64,000 bases of DNA from Eubacteriales bacterium (GTDB taxonomy: Bacteria > Bacillota > Clostridia > Lachnospirales > Lachnospiraceae), in the NCBI GenBank assembly GCA_030524745.1, contig JAUNGC010000004.1:1-64000 (forward strand). Reading direction: 5' to 3'. This document shows, one piece after another, positions 1-8,088 of this stretch; position 1 is the first letter of the stretch, and each line of letters opens with the position of its first letter. Made by a program: the position numbers and the translations under genes. The notes under the pieces are model-generated. The model ran no database searches. It had not been told where the DNA came from and saw only the letters and a program-made list of their open reading frames with translations.

Positions 1-55
1 GGTAGAACATCAGCTTCCCAAGCTGAGGAGGCGGGTTCGATTCCCGTCATCTGCT
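1..55 (+). tRNA. tRNA-Gly(CCC), 5' part cut by window edge
   Basis: The anticodon arm is TCAGC, loop TTCCCAA, GCTGA (about 10-26), which puts CCC at positions 34-36. The T-arm is at 31-47 with loop TTCGATT, and the 3' acceptor strand is at 48-54 with a T discriminator at 55. No CCA is encoded. The 5' acceptor strand and part of the D-arm lie outside the window. Confidence 0.9.
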
Positions 56-64
56 TTTTTTATG

Positions 65-107
65 CCCGGAAAGCGGTAAAATCAGCGCTTTCCGGGATTT
101 TCTTTTT
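65..107 (+). terminator. Intrinsic terminator of tRNA-Gly
   Basis: An 11-bp perfect stem (65-75 with 86-96, arm CCCGGAAAGCG) is followed by a T-rich tail. It closes the tRNA transcript. Confidence 0.85.
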
Positions 108-112
108 GTCTG

Positions 113-217
113 ATGGGACACAAACGGGACATTGAGTGTGCCTACTGGCTGGTGCCCAGGGAGAACGAACCCGGCGTGTGCATGATGCACGAATGGATCT
201 ACCTTCCGAGCGCGTAA
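113..217 (+). pseudogene. Possible C-terminal gene remnant, 34 codons
   Basis: An open stretch from ATG at 113 to TAA at 217 encodes 34 residues, ending MMHEWIYLPSA. It has no ribosome binding site and sits right behind a tRNA terminator, where integrated elements often leave debris. I do not recognise the protein. It could equally be chance. Confidence 0.25.
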
Positions 218-235
218 AATGCAACAAAAAACAAC

Positions 236-310
236 TTTAGATTTGCCGGAGTTATGTTGACGGGCAGAATAATTTTGGCTATAATAAAATTATAATTTAG
301 ATTTGCCGGA
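236..310 (+). promoter_or_regulatory. Promoter bracketed by two 15-bp direct repeats
   Basis: A near-consensus promoter, TTGACG (257-262), 17 bp, TATAAT (280-285), lies between two identical copies of TTTAGATTTGCCGGA at 236-250 and 296-310. The repeats flank the promoter at 60-bp spacing, as paired operator sites would. The downstream gene is the AAA_14/DUF4143 ATPase at 357. Confidence 0.65.
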
Positions 311-356
311 TTTTTGTTTAAATTGCCTATACTGAAATTGGAAGGGAGAGATCAAC

Positions 357-1631
357 ATGGCATATATTAAACGGGCTGCGGAAGATACAATTGCGCGCCT
401 CTCTGAAATGTTCCCTGTGCTGTTAGTGACTGGTCCCAGGCAGGTGGGAAAAACAACCCTGCTGCAAAAACTCGCAGAAGCGCAGCGAAGCAAGGGACTG
501 GTGCGGAAATATGTAACTTTGGATGATCCCGATGTGAGGTATTTGGCGAAACATGATCCTGCGCTGTTTTTACAGAGATATTCCCCTCCGGTGCTGATTG
601 ACGAGATTCAATACGCAACAGAATTGCTGCCTTATATTAAAATGAGCGTGGACCGTTCCAGGAAAAAAGGCGACTTCTGGATCACAGGATCACAGGTTTT
701 CCGGCTTATGAATAACGTCAGTGAAAGTCTGGCCGGACGAGTCGGCATCGTGAATTTATTGGGATTGTCCGATGCGGAGATTTACCAGGAGCCAAGCGAA
801 CCGTTCCAGACGGATCCAGCGCATTTGATGAACCGCTTGTCTGTGAGGACGCCACACGGCTTAAATGAAATCTACAACAGGATTTTCAAAGGCTCCATGC
901 CGGAACTGTACGCAGATGGAAATGTTGATTGGGAGACATATTACCGTTCCTATGTAGATACGTACCTGCAAAGGGACATTCGTGATCTTGCGCAGGTAGC
1001 TGACGAAATGCAGTTTTACAATTTTATGACGATTGTTGCTGCCCATACTTCAAAGCCTGTGATCTATGAGGAACTGGCAAACATGGCTGGCGTTTCGTCG
1101 CCAACAGCAAAGAAATGGCTCTCTATTTTAGTGTCCTCCCATATCGTTGCTTTGGTACAGCCATATCATAACAACGCACTGAAACGTGTTGTCAAAATGC
1201 CGCTTCTCCATTTTTTGGATACTGGTTTAGCTGCTTACCTCTTAAAATGGGGCAATCCCGAAGCACTGGAAAAAGGGGCTATGTCCGGAGCCTTCTTTGA
1301 AAGCTATGTGTTTTCAGAAATCTATAAGAGTTATTTGAACGCGGGGAAAGAGCCTCCCATTTTCTATTACAGGGATAGGGACCAAAAGGAAATTGATCTG
1401 CTGCTTTACCAAAATGGCGTGCTTTCTCCAATTGAGATCAAGAAAGCGGCGTCCCCCGGAAAAACCGCGATCAAGAACTTCGATGTTTTAGAGCCTGTGA
1501 CCCGGGCAGAAGCTTTTGGGGGCCTGGAGTCTCTAAAGGTAGAAATCGGAACGGGAAGTGTGGTCTGTATGGCAAACGACTTACTGCCCGTAAATGAAAA
1601 GAACTGGTATGTGCCGGTTTGGTTAATTTAA
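357..1631 (+). CDS. AAA_14/DUF4143 family ATPase
   Basis: A 424-residue protein of the AAA_14 plus DUF4143 family, ATPases of unknown cellular role often found alone or in accessory DNA. Walker A is GPRQVGKT (26-33), Walker B is VLIDEI (79-84), and a sensor-like WITGSQ follows at 108-113. The C-terminal DUF4143 part contains FYYRDRDQKEIDLLL followed by PIEIKK, resembling the core of a restriction-endonuclease-like fold (E..ID..EIK), though no nuclease activity is implied. The start ATG at 357 follows GGGAGAG. It is a single-gene unit closed by the terminator at 1651, under a promoter flanked by direct repeats and between two tRNA genes, which fits an acquired gene. The family call is firm. 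Its function is not known. Confidence 0.88.
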   Translation: MAYIKRAAEDTIARLSEMFPVLLVTGPRQVGKTTLLQKLAEAQRSKGLVRKYVTLDDPDVRYLAKHDPALFLQRYSPPVLIDEIQYATELLPYIKMSVDRSRKKGDFWITGSQVFRLMNNVSESLAGRVGIVNLLGLSDAEIYQEPSEPFQTDPAHLMNRLSVRTPHGLNEIYNRIFKGSMPELYADGNVDWETYYRSYVDTYLQRDIRDLAQVADEMQFYNFMTIVAAHTSKPVIYEELANMAGVSSPTAKKWLSILVSSHIVALVQPYHNNALKRVVKMPLLHFLDTGLAAYLLKWGNPEALEKGAMSGAFFESYVFSEIYKSYLNAGKEPPIFYYRDRDQKEIDLLLYQNGVLSPIEIKKAASPGKTAIKNFDVLEPVTRAEAFGGLESLKVEIGTGSVVCMANDLLPVNEKNWYVPVWLI

Positions 1632-1650
1632 TGATTCGACTATGAAAAAA

Positions 1651-1677
1651 CGAGGACGTAACCGCCCTCGTTTTTTT
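1651..1677 (+). terminator. Terminator of the AAA_14 ATPase gene
   Basis: A short stem CGAGG/CCTCG (1651-1670) is followed by seven T, 20 bp after the stop codon. Confidence 0.75.
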
Positions 1678-1740
1678 ATGCAAATATCAGGAATATCGCG
1701 TACTTGTAATAATTTAAAGTACAATTTTACATTATATTTA

Positions 1741-1800
1741 AAACAATAAAAAGCGTTAAAATTCCTTATACTCAAGTGATTTTAACGCTTTTTATTGTTT
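1741..1800. terminator. 21-bp perfect inverted repeat, likely bidirectional terminator
   Basis: Arms 1741-1761 and 1780-1800 are perfectly complementary over 21 bp with an 18-nt loop. Each arm has A-rich/T-rich edges, so a hairpin with a T tract forms on either strand. It lies between the plus-strand ATPase gene and the minus-strand tRNA-Pro, where convergent termination is expected. A miniature transposon end is an alternative. Confidence 0.7.
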
Positions 1801-1820
1801 AATACTATTCATAATTTTAG

Positions 1821-1893
1821 TCGGAGTGACAAGACTTGAACTTGCGGCCTCTTCGTCCCTAACGAAGCGCTCTACCACCTGAGCCACACCCCG
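1821..1893 (-). tRNA. tRNA-Pro(AGG)
   Basis: Read on the minus strand, the acceptor CGGGGTG (1893-1887) pairs with CACTCCG, with discriminator A at 1821. The D-arm is GCTC/GAGC. The anticodon stem CTTCG/CGAAG encloses loop TTAGGGA, giving anticodon AGG. The T-arm is GCAAG/CTTGT. The length is 73 nt and CCA is not encoded. Confidence 0.92.
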
Positions 1894-1923
1894 ATTTCTG
1901 GTTATCTCAACCGGACAAATGAT

Positions 1924-1952
1924 ATAATACCTTAAACTTCCATAGAAGTCAA
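1924..1952 (-). promoter_or_regulatory. Promoter of tRNA-Pro
   Basis: On the minus strand, TTGACT (1952-1947), 17 bp, TATTAT (1929-1924) lies 30 bp upstream of the tRNA 5' end. Confidence 0.75.
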
Positions 1953-2087
1953 TACCTAATTTCATTTTTTGTGACTTTGCTTTGGTTACAGAAAGTTAAC
2001 AATTCGTTCACCGGGAAACTGCCAAAAAAGGTTATACTGAATTTATAGATAACTTTTTGGCCGTGCAGATCATTGGGGGATGATTGG

Positions 2088-3236
2088 GTGAAAAAGAAAA
2101 TATGGGGTATACTCTTTCTGGGAGTTGTTATGTTAAACGTAGCGGCCTGGCAGAGCAGCAATTTCTGTAACTTTTATGTGAAGAATATCTTTCCGGTGCT
2201 GGGAAGCGCTTATTCCAGGGTGACTTCTGTATTTCCTTTCAGCGTGGGAGAGGGCATGATCGTTCTGGGAGCGCTGTTTTTACTGCTTTTTATGGCGTCG
2301 GGAGCGCTTTTTGCGGCGCTCAGAAAACAATGGACGATACGTCTTTTCAGGCGTTTGGGCGGCGTCTTTTGCTGGGCGTTTCTGGCGCTGTTCTGGCTGT
2401 TAACCTGCAACTGTTTCATTCAGTATCATGCTTCGGAGTTTGAAGAAAAATACATGGAGCAGGTGCGTGCGGAAGGTTATACGAGAGAAGAACTGGGGAT
2501 GCTGCGGGATTATATCGTAGTGAACCTGAACGAACTGGCCGGGAGAATGCCCCGGGATGAAAACGGATATCTGATCTACGAAGGGGATATGCATCAGACG
2601 GCGATTGCCGCCATGCAGAGGCTGGGAGAGCGCTACGATCAATTACAGGGCTTTTACCCGCAGCCGAAGGAGATGTATTTTTCCAATTTGATCAGCCAGA
2701 CTTATATGATGGGATACTATTTTCCTTTTTCTATGGAAGCGAATTACAATAAGACGATGTATGTTGTGAATAAACCTTCCACGATCTGTCACGAACTTGC
2801 GCATCTGAAAGGGTTTATTCAGGAGGATGAAGCGAGCCTGATCGGATATCTTGCCTGTATGGCCAGCGAGGACGATTTCTTCCGGTACAGCGGCTATATG
2901 GGGGTGCTGACCTATGTGGAAAATGAGTTCCAGGCGTCTGTCAATAAAAACACGGCGGAATACGGAAAGCATCCGGCGATTTCCGAACAGGTTTATCGGG
3001 ATTGTGTATTTTTGACGAAGGAATCCTGGCAGGAGGTGGAAGCGAAAGCGGTCGTGAGCACGCAGACGGCGAAAACGGTGTCCAGGGCGGCGACTACCGC
3101 GTCGTTAAAACTGAACGGTGTGGAAGAGGGAATGAAAGCCTATGAAGGGGTTGTCAAGCTTTTGCTGGACTATTATGACGGCGTTTTATACGGGAATGTG
3201 TTGATGACGGTGGACGCGCAGGCGGAAGAATCCTGA
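2088..3236 (+). CDS. DUF3810 family membrane protein with HELAH motif
   Basis: A 382-residue protein that matches what I know of the DUF3810 family. The N-terminus holds about two hydrophobic segments: the first 25 residues, then a pair around residues 50-110. The extracytoplasmic-looking remainder carries HELAHLKGF with a downstream EDEASLIGYLAC, a zinc-metallopeptidase-like HExxH signature with a possible third ligand. This suggests a membrane-anchored peptidase, but no substrate is known. I chose GTG at 2088 because GGGGGA sits 7 bp upstream. A TTG at 2073 in the same frame lacks a binding site. It is followed after 92 bp by spoVAE on the same strand. Confidence 0.8.
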   Translation: MKKKIWGILFLGVVMLNVAAWQSSNFCNFYVKNIFPVLGSAYSRVTSVFPFSVGEGMIVLGALFLLLFMASGALFAALRKQWTIRLFRRLGGVFCWAFLALFWLLTCNCFIQYHASEFEEKYMEQVRAEGYTREELGMLRDYIVVNLNELAGRMPRDENGYLIYEGDMHQTAIAAMQRLGERYDQLQGFYPQPKEMYFSNLISQTYMMGYYFPFSMEANYNKTMYVVNKPSTICHELAHLKGFIQEDEASLIGYLACMASEDDFFRYSGYMGVLTYVENEFQASVNKNTAEYGKHPAISEQVYRDCVFLTKESWQEVEAKAVVSTQTAKTVSRAATTASLKLNGVEEGMKAYEGVVKLLLDYYDGVLYGNVLMTVDAQAEES

Positions 3237-3328
3237 ATGGATTCGATTCCGCAATGAGAGGATTTTTGGATTGAATTGAATAGCAAATGCAAAAGCCGCG
3301 CACCCTAAAGAAAAAGGAGGCAGTTTGG

Positions 3329-3685
3329 ATGGATTATCTCAATGCTTTCTGGGTGGGCGGCCTTATTTGCGCCCTGGTCCAGATTTTAATGGAAAAAACA
3401 AAACTGATGCCCGGCCGTATTATGGTGCTTTTGGTTTGCAGCGGAGCGGTTTTGGGAGCGGTCGGATTATATGAGCCGTTTCAGGAATTTGCCGGAGCCG
3501 GGGCGAGCGTGCCCCTTTTGGGGTTCGGCAACGTTTTGATGAAGGGCGTGAAAGAAGCCGTGGATGAACAGGGCTTTCTGGGGGTATTTTCGGGCGGCTT
3601 TAAAGCCGGCGCGGTAGGCACTTCCGCGGCGCTCATTTTTGGTTATCTGGCGAGCCTGATATTCAATCCGAAAATGAAAAAGTGA
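3329..3685 (+). CDS. spoVAE: Stage V sporulation protein AE (SpoVAE)
   Basis: A 118-residue hydrophobic protein with the SpoVAE/SpoVAEb pattern: FWVGGLICALVQILM, GLYEPF, and a glycine-rich GGFKAGAVGTSAALIFGYL near the end. In Bacillus and clostridia, SpoVA proteins form the inner spore-membrane channel that loads and releases dipicolinic acid. ATG 3329 has AAGGAGG 8 bp upstream; an upstream in-frame extension to 3287 has no binding site. spoVAC and spoVAD, normally adjacent, are not here, so the gene is a solitary copy or its partners lie elsewhere. Family assignment is firm; participation in sporulation is inferred. Confidence 0.85.
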   Translation: MDYLNAFWVGGLICALVQILMEKTKLMPGRIMVLLVCSGAVLGAVGLYEPFQEFAGAGASVPLLGFGNVLMKGVKEAVDEQGFLGVFSGGFKAGAVGTSAALIFGYLASLIFNPKMKK

Positions 3686-3694
3686 TGGCGTTTG

Positions 3695-4198
3695 TCAGAT
3701 TTCGGAGTATAAGATCCCTTTTTTGGCGAGAAACTGGCGCATGGTTTTGTCCCACTGTGCGTCCAGGGTCTTGTCCATCAGGAAAGTATGAAATGCAGTT
3801 CCTGTGATAATGGATGCGGCACCGTTCTCGTATTTTATGGTGAGAACGAGCGCTTTGACCTGATCCGGCGTAATGGAATCGTCAGCGCCCTTTAAAACTC
3901 CCGGTACATAGTCCGGCATCAGATGGAATACGAATTTGAAGCGGGAAGGGCTTCTTTTTCCTTTGATAATCTCGTAACAGATGGGGCGCATGGCGCTCCA
4001 GGGAGAAAAATCGTAGGGACAAATCTGCTCGTCCTCCAATTCTTCCCGCGTGTAAAAATCTTTGTTGATATGGCCGTCGATGGTATATTCCACGGCGGTG
4101 GAAATATTGGCTTCGGCAAGAAGAAAGGAGTCGAAGCAATTTGTGGCGAGCAGCTTGCTCATAAAATTTTTAAGTTCTGTAATGTAAAAAGAAGTCAT
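3695..4198 (-). CDS. DUF5721-like protein of unknown function
   Basis: A 167-residue soluble protein without signal peptide or membrane segment. It begins MTSFYITELKNFMSKLL and contains CYEIIKGKRSPSRFKFVF and a C-terminal WDKTMRQFLAKKGI. It resembles the DUF5721 family common in Lachnospiraceae, for which I know no function. The start at 4198 has AAAGGAT upstream. It converges with spoVAE, 9 bp apart, and is transcribed divergently from degV. Confidence 0.7.
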   Translation of the reverse strand: MTSFYITELKNFMSKLLATNCFDSFLLAEANISTAVEYTIDGHINKDFYTREELEDEQICPYDFSPWSAMRPICYEIIKGKRSPSRFKFVFHLMPDYVPGVLKGADDSITPDQVKALVLTIKYENGAASIITGTAFHTFLMDKTLDAQWDKTMRQFLAKKGILYSEI

Positions 4199-4359
4199 AT
4201 GGGATCCTTTCCGGTTGGTGTCCTGTGTTGAAAAAACGCAGACGCAGACTGGAGGGGCAGACGCGCTGCTAACTGTAGTATAGCAGAAGAAAAAAAAAAT
4301 ACCAGATCTATTCCGGACAAAGTGTGCAGTGAATAAAGTGTGAAGTTTCAGAAATACTC

Positions 4360-4389
4360 TTTACAAGGTGTAAGAATGCGTGTTATTAT
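4360..4389 (+). promoter_or_regulatory. Promoter of degV
   Basis: TTTACA (4360-4365), 18 bp, TATTAT (4384-4389), 49 bp upstream of the start codon. Confidence 0.55.
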
Positions 4390-4438
4390 AAGTAGTAATG
4401 AAAACTACATTTAAAAGTGGTGAGATCTGGAGGATTTT

Positions 4439-5278
4439 ATGAGTTATAAGATAGTTGTCGACAGTTGCTGTGAATTACCGGAGAATTTGAAGAAAGATCC
4501 CCGTTTTGAAATTGTGCCTCTGGGCCTGGAAGTGGGGGAGTATCAGATTCTTGATGATGAGAATTTTAATCAGGCAGAATTTCTGCAGAAGGTGGCAGAA
4601 TGCCCGACCTGTCCCAAATCATCCTGTCCGTCGCCGGAAAGGTACATGAACGCTTACCGGACGGAAGCGGAACATGTTTATGTGGTGACGTTATCCTCCA
4701 ATCTGAGCGGCAGCCATAACAGCGCGCTGCTGGGAAAGAACCTTTACATTGAAACTTACGGGGAAAAGCAGATTCATGTGGTGGATTCCAGATCCGCCTC
4801 CTGCGGAGAAACGCAGATCGCGTTAAAGGCGATAGAATTAGAGGAGCAGGGGCTTCCCTACGAAGTGATCGTGGATAAGCTGGAAGCGTTTCGTGACAGC
4901 ATGCACACATATTTTGTATTGGACAACCTGGAAACTTTACGGAAAAATGGACGGCTGTCTGGGGTGAAGGCGCTGGTCGCTTCCACTTTGAATATTAAAC
5001 CTGTCATGGCGGGAACCAGAGAAGGAACGATCGAGCAGATCGGGCAGGGAATCGGAATCAAGAAGGCGCTTCAGAAAATGGCGGACGCGGTGGTTAAGAA
5101 TGTGAACAATGCACAGGACCGCGTGCTTATGATTACGCATTGCAATAATGCGGGAAGAGCGGAGAGCATGAAGAAGCTGGTCCTGGAAAAAATCGGCGTG
5201 AAGGATGTGCTGATAATGGATACGGCGGGCATCAGCAGCATGTATGCCAACGACGGAGGCGTAATTGTCACGATCTGA
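4439..5278 (+). CDS. DegV family fatty-acid-binding protein
   Basis: A 279-residue DegV domain protein. Members of this family bind a long-chain fatty acid in a cleft, and in FakA/FakB systems present it for phosphorylation. The N-terminal KIVVDSCCELP, the VVTLSSNLSGSHNSA phosphate-site-like loop (about residues 81-95) and the central LETLRKNGRLSG (about 164-175) are family hallmarks. The length is typical (280). The start follows GGAGG. It is a single-gene unit with its own promoter and terminator (5341). Which fatty acid it carries cannot be told. Confidence 0.92.
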   Translation: MSYKIVVDSCCELPENLKKDPRFEIVPLGLEVGEYQILDDENFNQAEFLQKVAECPTCPKSSCPSPERYMNAYRTEAEHVYVVTLSSNLSGSHNSALLGKNLYIETYGEKQIHVVDSRSASCGETQIALKAIELEEQGLPYEVIVDKLEAFRDSMHTYFVLDNLETLRKNGRLSGVKALVASTLNIKPVMAGTREGTIEQIGQGIGIKKALQKMADAVVKNVNNAQDRVLMITHCNNAGRAESMKKLVLEKIGVKDVLIMDTAGISSMYANDGGVIVTI

Positions 5279-5340
5279 TCCCTTCAGACAGAGCGATATG
5301 GGCGCTTCATACAGATACAGAAACTGAAACAGGAATCCAA

Positions 5341-5380
5341 AAGGCTGTGAACGAAAAAGACAGGTTCACAGCCTTTTTTA
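5341..5380 (+). terminator. Terminator of degV
   Basis: A 12-bp perfect stem (5341-5352 with 5364-5375, arm AAGGCTGTGAAC) is followed by T's. Confidence 0.9.
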
Positions 5381-5414
5381 TTCGCAACAATAAAATCAAT
5401 CCAAAGATCTGTTT

Positions 5415-6140
5415 TCATTGCCCGGAGTTTTCTTTTATGTATGCGTCCACAGCCTTTTGAAGCAGACGGGATTCTCCGAAAGAAAGACGGATGGAATCAC
5501 CGCTTGTAAGGGTTACCTTGAAAAAGGAAATCGTTTTGATGTAACGCATGTTGACGACGTTGCGATTCATCAGACTGATATAATTATCGTAACCGCTCAG
5601 GGCGGCGCAGAAGTTTTTGTGCGAGGCTTCTGCAATCTGCTGTTCGCCGTTTAGAAGGTGCAGAATCATATGGCGGTCGTTCTGCGGATGCGCATAAACA
5701 AGCTGTTCCTCGGTCAGATAAAAGGTTTCGGACATATTGCGGAATTCTATTCGTTTGGTCCGCTCCTGAATTTTTACAAGAAGCTGGTCGATGACAGCCG
5801 ACAATTCCGCCGTCTGAACAGGCTTATCCAGAAACAGAATATTGTCCGGAAGAGACTGGCTGCGCCGGTAATCCACCTTGCCGCAGCAAAAGATGATGGG
5901 AATTGCGGTTCCGTTCTGCCGGAGTTGGTTCGCAATTTTGACGGCGTCGCAGCCGTTTTCATTCATATCCATAAAGATGGCGTCATAAATCATCGGGGTG
6001 GTTAAGATGGAATTTTCACTGCCAAAAGAGTCGATATAGAGTACGCCGGTAGTGGAAATGCGGCGATCGGATTCCCGGCCGAGGAGCCGTTCCATCTGTT
6101 TTCGATCAGCAATATGGTCATCACAGACAGCAAGATGCAT
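5415..6140 (-). CDS. LytTR-family response regulator
   Basis: A 241-residue two-domain regulator. The receiver domain (1-125) has CDD at residues 6-8, phospho-acceptor Asp in FMDMN (about residue 58) and LDKP near 104. A LytTR DNA-binding domain follows (about 138-238) with YISLMNRNVVNMRYIKTI. Such AgrA-type regulators answer to membrane sensor kinases, but none is adjacent, so it is an orphan here. The start at 6140 has AGGAGG 6 bp upstream; a longer frame to 6158 would swallow that site. The receiver is somewhat divergent (IIFCCG where most have a T/S), so phosphorylation is probable rather than certain. Confidence 0.88.
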   Translation of the reverse strand: MHLAVCDDHIADRKQMERLLGRESDRRISTTGVLYIDSFGSENSILTTPMIYDAIFMDMNENGCDAVKIANQLRQNGTAIPIIFCCGKVDYRRSQSLPDNILFLDKPVQTAELSAVIDQLLVKIQERTKRIEFRNMSETFYLTEEQLVYAHPQNDRHMILHLLNGEQQIAEASHKNFCAALSGYDNYISLMNRNVVNMRYIKTISFFKVTLTSGDSIRLSFGESRLLQKAVDAYIKENSGQ

Positions 6141-6182
6141 AAGGTACCTCCTGGGCATGCCCGGTTTGTCCCGGACAGCGAT

Positions 6183-6452
6183 TCATCGCAGGATAAAAAA
6201 AGCCGCCAATAGTTGTAACAGAAGAATGGCGGGCATTCCCCAGACAAAATACCAGTGCTGCGTCTTATGACGGAAAAAATACATGCCGGCAATGGAACCG
6301 GCGCTTCCGCCGATAAGCGCAATGAAAAAGAGCCTGGCTTCCGGAATACGCCATGCCTTTTTGCGCGCTCTGGCCTTATCAATTCCCATGCTGGAAAATC
6401 CTGCTATATTGATTATTATAACATAAAGAATAAAAATGAAAATGAGATCCAT
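6183..6452 (-). CDS. DUF1294 small membrane protein
   Basis: An 89-residue protein with an N-terminal membrane segment (DLIFIFILYVIIINIAGF), then GIDKARARKKAWRIPE and a GGSAGSIAGMYFFRHKTQH stretch, the DUF1294 signature. A last hydrophobic helix closes it. Function unknown. The start at 6452 follows AAGGAAAA. The gene lies 42 bp upstream of the LytTR regulator gene on the same strand and may be co-transcribed with it. Confidence 0.8.
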   Translation of the reverse strand: MDLIFIFILYVIIINIAGFSSMGIDKARARKKAWRIPEARLFFIALIGGSAGSIAGMYFFRHKTQHWYFVWGMPAILLLQLLAAFFILR

Positions 6453-6498
6453 ACATAAATTTTCCTTTTTCGACACAATTTGTAATAAACTAAAACGG

Positions 6499-6539
6499 CT
6501 GCAGGTTCTTTGCCGTCCGGGACGGAAAGAACCTGCAGT
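6499..6539 (-). terminator. Hairpin downstream of argG
   Basis: An 18-bp stem with one bulge (arm CTGCAGGTTCTTT) lies 66 bp past the argG stop. On the minus strand it is followed by a short CCGTTTTAG tract, consistent with a weak intrinsic terminator. Confidence 0.55.
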
Positions 6540-6605
6540 CATCATATAAGAATATCGTTTCTGATGTCAACAGAAAGTTTGTAGGAAACGCGCCTGTTGG
6601 GGGAC

Positions 6606-7832
6606 TTATTGCTCCGCCTTTTTCGCAGCTTCCTGCATCTTCATGGCGCGAACCTTGCAGGAAAGGCCGAAGAGATTGATGAAGCCTTCCGCGTCGTGGT
6701 GGTCGTAAAGATCGCCGGTGGTGAAGGAAGCGATGCTTTCATTATAAAGAGAGTAAGGAGAAGTCGTGCCGGCCTTGATGATATTGCCTTTGTAAAGTTT
6801 GAACTTCACTTCGCCGGTGACATATTCCTGGGTCTTCTCGATGAACGCCTGAACGGCTTCGCGCAGAGGGGTGAACCATTTTCCTTCGTAAACGATCTGC
6901 GCCAGCTTGTTGCCCATATCTTTCTTCACAGCGTAGCAGTCGCGGTCCAGAATCAGTTCTTCCAATTGCTGGTGCGCTTCCATCAGAATGGTTCCGCCGG
7001 GAGTCTCATAAACGCCGCGGGATTTCATGCCGACCACACGGTTCTCCACAATGTCCACGATGCCGATGCCGTGTTTTCCGCCCAGTTCGTTTAAGGTGCG
7101 GATGATATCGGAAACCTTCATTTCTTTGCCGTTCACGCTGGTGGGAACGCCTTTTTCAAAGGTCAGGGTTACATATTCGCCTTCATCGGGCGCTTTTTCA
7201 GGCGTGGTGCCAAGCACGAGAAGGTGTTCAAAATTGGGCTCGTTTGCGGGATCTTCCAGTTCCAGACCTTCGTGGCTGATGTGCCATAAGTTACGGTCGC
7301 GGCTGTAGCTGGAATCTGCGGAAAACGGAAGATCGATGCCGTGCGCCTTGCAGTATTCGATTTCGGATTCACGGGAATCCATGGTCCATTTGTCATTGCG
7401 CCATGCCGCGATAATTTTGATATCCGGAGCCAGCGCCTTGATGCCCAGTTCAAAACGGATCTGGTCATTGCCTTTGCCGGTAGCGCCGTGGCAGATGGCG
7501 GTCGCGCCTTCCTTGCGGGCGATCTCCACCAGTTTCTTGGCGATCAGAGGACGCGCCATGGAAGTGCCCAGCAGATATTTATTTTCATAAATAGCGTTTG
7601 CCTGTACGCAGGGAACGATGTATTCGTCGGCGAATTCGTCCGTCACATCCAGAATATACAATTTGGAAGCGCCGCAGAAAGTCGCTCTTTCTTCCAGACC
7701 ATCCAGTTCTTCCGCCTGACCGCAGTCGATGCAGACACAGACGACCTCATAATCGAAATTCTCCTTTAACCAGGGGATGATGGCTGTGGTATCGAGACCG
7801 CCGGAATACGCTAAAATTACTTTCTCTTTCAT
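6606..7832 (-). CDS. argG: Argininosuccinate synthase
   Basis: ArgG joins citrulline and aspartate using ATP, forming argininosuccinate in the penultimate step of arginine synthesis. The N-terminal P-loop AYSGGLDTT (residues 8-16), HGATGKGNDQIRFE (about 113-126) and the citrulline/aspartate-binding region with AWRNDKW are clear. At 408 residues it has the usual length. The start at 7832 follows GGAGG; an extension to 7883 has no site. It is transcribed divergently from argC with a shared 256-bp control region carrying two ArgR-like boxes. argH and argF are not in the window. Confidence 0.96.
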   Translation of the reverse strand: MKEKVILAYSGGLDTTAIIPWLKENFDYEVVCVCIDCGQAEELDGLEERATFCGASKLYILDVTDEFADEYIVPCVQANAIYENKYLLGTSMARPLIAKKLVEIARKEGATAICHGATGKGNDQIRFELGIKALAPDIKIIAAWRNDKWTMDSRESEIEYCKAHGIDLPFSADSSYSRDRNLWHISHEGLELEDPANEPNFEHLLVLGTTPEKAPDEGEYVTLTFEKGVPTSVNGKEMKVSDIIRTLNELGGKHGIGIVDIVENRVVGMKSRGVYETPGGTILMEAHQQLEELILDRDCYAVKKDMGNKLAQIVYEGKWFTPLREAVQAFIEKTQEYVTGEVKFKLYKGNIIKAGTTSPYSLYNESIASFTTGDLYDHHDAEGFINLFGLSCKVRAMKMQEAAKKAEQ

Positions 7833-7920
7833 GATGTTACCTCCGATATAATTGCATTTGCTTTTTTTGCTCTTTTGTGCCAAGATAGATGATAGCTGTC
7901 CCGCACTTGAATCTTACATG

Positions 7921-7965
7921 ACTATACAACAGAATAAAATGAATTGCAAGTGAAAATTTATGCAA
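7921..7965 (-). promoter_or_regulatory. argG promoter with ArgR-like box over -35
   Basis: On the minus strand, TTGCAA (7949-7944), 17 bp, TATAGT (7926-7921). Overlapping the -35 is TTGCATAAATTTTCACTT (minus, 7965-7948), close to the other two arg boxes (TGCATAWWWTTCA) in this window. This is the expected place for arginine-dependent repression by ArgR. The argR gene is not in the window. Confidence 0.6.
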
Positions 7966-8011
7966 AATTATTTTATTTTTTCCGGATAAAATGTATTTTA
8001 TACACAAAAAG

Positions 8012-8041
8012 CTTGAAATTTATGCATATATGCTGTAAGAT
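8012..8041 (+). promoter_or_regulatory. argC promoter with ArgR-like box over -35
   Basis: TTGAAA (8013-8018), 17 bp, TAAGAT (8036-8041). The box CTTGAAATTTATGCATAT (8012-8029) is the reverse-orientation ArgR-type motif and covers the -35 element. Confidence 0.6.
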
Positions 8042-8088
8042 CAGAAAGGCGCGGGAGCAACGGAAACGTGAGAAAGGAGAAGGGCGAT

